Made by a program: the position numbers and the translations under genes. From Tsukamurella asaccharolytica (GTDB lineage Bacteria; Actinomycetota; Actinomycetes; Mycobacteriales; Mycobacteriaceae), in assembly GCF_007858435.1 (NCBI RefSeq), contig NZ_VIGW01000006.1:62001-126000 (forward strand): DNA of 64,000 bases, in the 5' to 3' direction. The stretch's first letter is position 1; each line of letters opens with the position of its first letter. Below, piece after piece: positions 63,849-64,000 of the stretch. A model generated the notes under the pieces. That model ran no database searches. It was given only the letters and a program-made list of their open reading frames with translations, and was not told the DNA's origin.

Positions 63849-64000
63849 ATGAGCAATCGATGCGCGGTCGCCGTGGTGCTGGTCGCCGTGGCGCTGGTCG
63901 CACCGCCGGCGGCCTCCGCTGAGCCACCGTCCGCGCCGATCGGCGCGAGTGCGGCGGAAGCCGCACTGACGACGCTCGCCGTGAAGGGCCGAGCGCCGAA
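63849..64000 (+). CDS. secreted HNH-type (DUF1524-like) nuclease, N-terminal part
   Basis: ATG 63849 opens a frame that runs off the window edge. It encodes a Sec signal peptide (CAVAVVLVAVALVAPPAASA) and the mature start of a protein ending LTTLAVKGRAPK. The 'L..L.VKGRAPK' segment is typical of the N-terminus of actinobacterial secreted HNH/DUF1524 family nucleases. Only 50 residues are present and no catalytic residue is visible, so the family call is provisional. Confidence 0.6.
   Translation, partial: MSNRCAVAVVLVAVALVAPPAASAEPPSAPIGASAAEAALTTLAVKGRAP

Overview
The window is about 70% GC chromosome from a mycolic-acid-containing actinobacterium (Mycobacteriales). The evidence is three MspA-type porins, a trehalose sulfotransferase of the Stf0 type, an MprAB-PepD stress module, and gene order that follows Mycobacterium tuberculosis in two blocks: Rv0948c-Rv0959 (chorismate mutase, uvrD1, M23 peptidase, sucCD, perM-like, purN, purH, AAA ATPase, VWA protein) and Rv0979A-Rv0996 (rpmF, mprA, mprB, pepD, moaB2, mscL, fmdB, formyl-THF cyclo-ligase, galU, moeA/glp, rimJ, glpR). 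The porin sequences and several non-mycobacterial insertions make Tsukamurella or a close relative my best guess. This is inference, since no database was searched.

Layout. 0-5 kb (minus strand): a sulfur operon stf0-cysD-cysNC-formylglycine-generating enzyme with translationally coupled stop/start overlaps, followed by a small VapB-like antitoxin. 5-11 kb: chorismate mutase, a polytopic membrane protein whose gene carries a 70-bp palindromic element in frame, uvrD1, and an M23 peptidase. 11-15.3 kb (minus strand): an M-box (Mg2+) riboswitch, a 27-codon leader ORF, mgtC, a fused ABC permease and an ABC ATPase. 15.3-25.7 kb (plus strand): a TetR regulator and a branched-chain (leucine-type) acyl-CoA catabolic operon, accD-accA-fadE-maoC-citE-fadD-acetoacetyl-CoA synthetase. 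25.6-27 kb: a DUF4143 ATPase behind a 23-bp repeat array. 27-28.3 kb: a secreted DUF4189 protein and an LprG/LppX-type lipoprotein.

28.5-41.9 kb: sucCD, a DUF5336 protein, a PerM-like protein, purNH, a field of four hairpins, ArsR/SRPBCC, an SCO6745-like protein, a MoxR-like ATPase with a VWA protein, and a DUF1707 protein. 42-44.4 kb: an alanine/lysine-rich histone-H1-like protein, an AEC transporter, and a 166-bp inverted-repeat element. 44.4-49.8 kb: rpmF, a TRIC channel, mprA-mprB-pepD-moaB2 and a 69-aa protein. 50.2-54.7 kb: an envelope cluster of three MspA porins, a secreted VVEPK-repeat protein, and mscL. 54.7-64 kb: a small membrane-anchored protein, a PrsW-like protease, a SAF-domain protein, a thioesterase, fmdB, a TetR, formyl-THF cyclo-ligase, galU-glp-rimJ-glpR, tRNA-Ala(CGC) and the start of a secreted HNH-type nuclease.

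The least conventional system is the Mg2+-responsive unit at 11-15.3 kb. An M-box with an apparent translational expression platform precedes a leader peptide, MgtC and an ABC transporter that has no substrate-binding protein. Other points of interest are the palindromic element inside a gene, the 166-bp inverted repeat, the repeat-fronted DUF4143 gene, and the porin cluster with its repeat protein.
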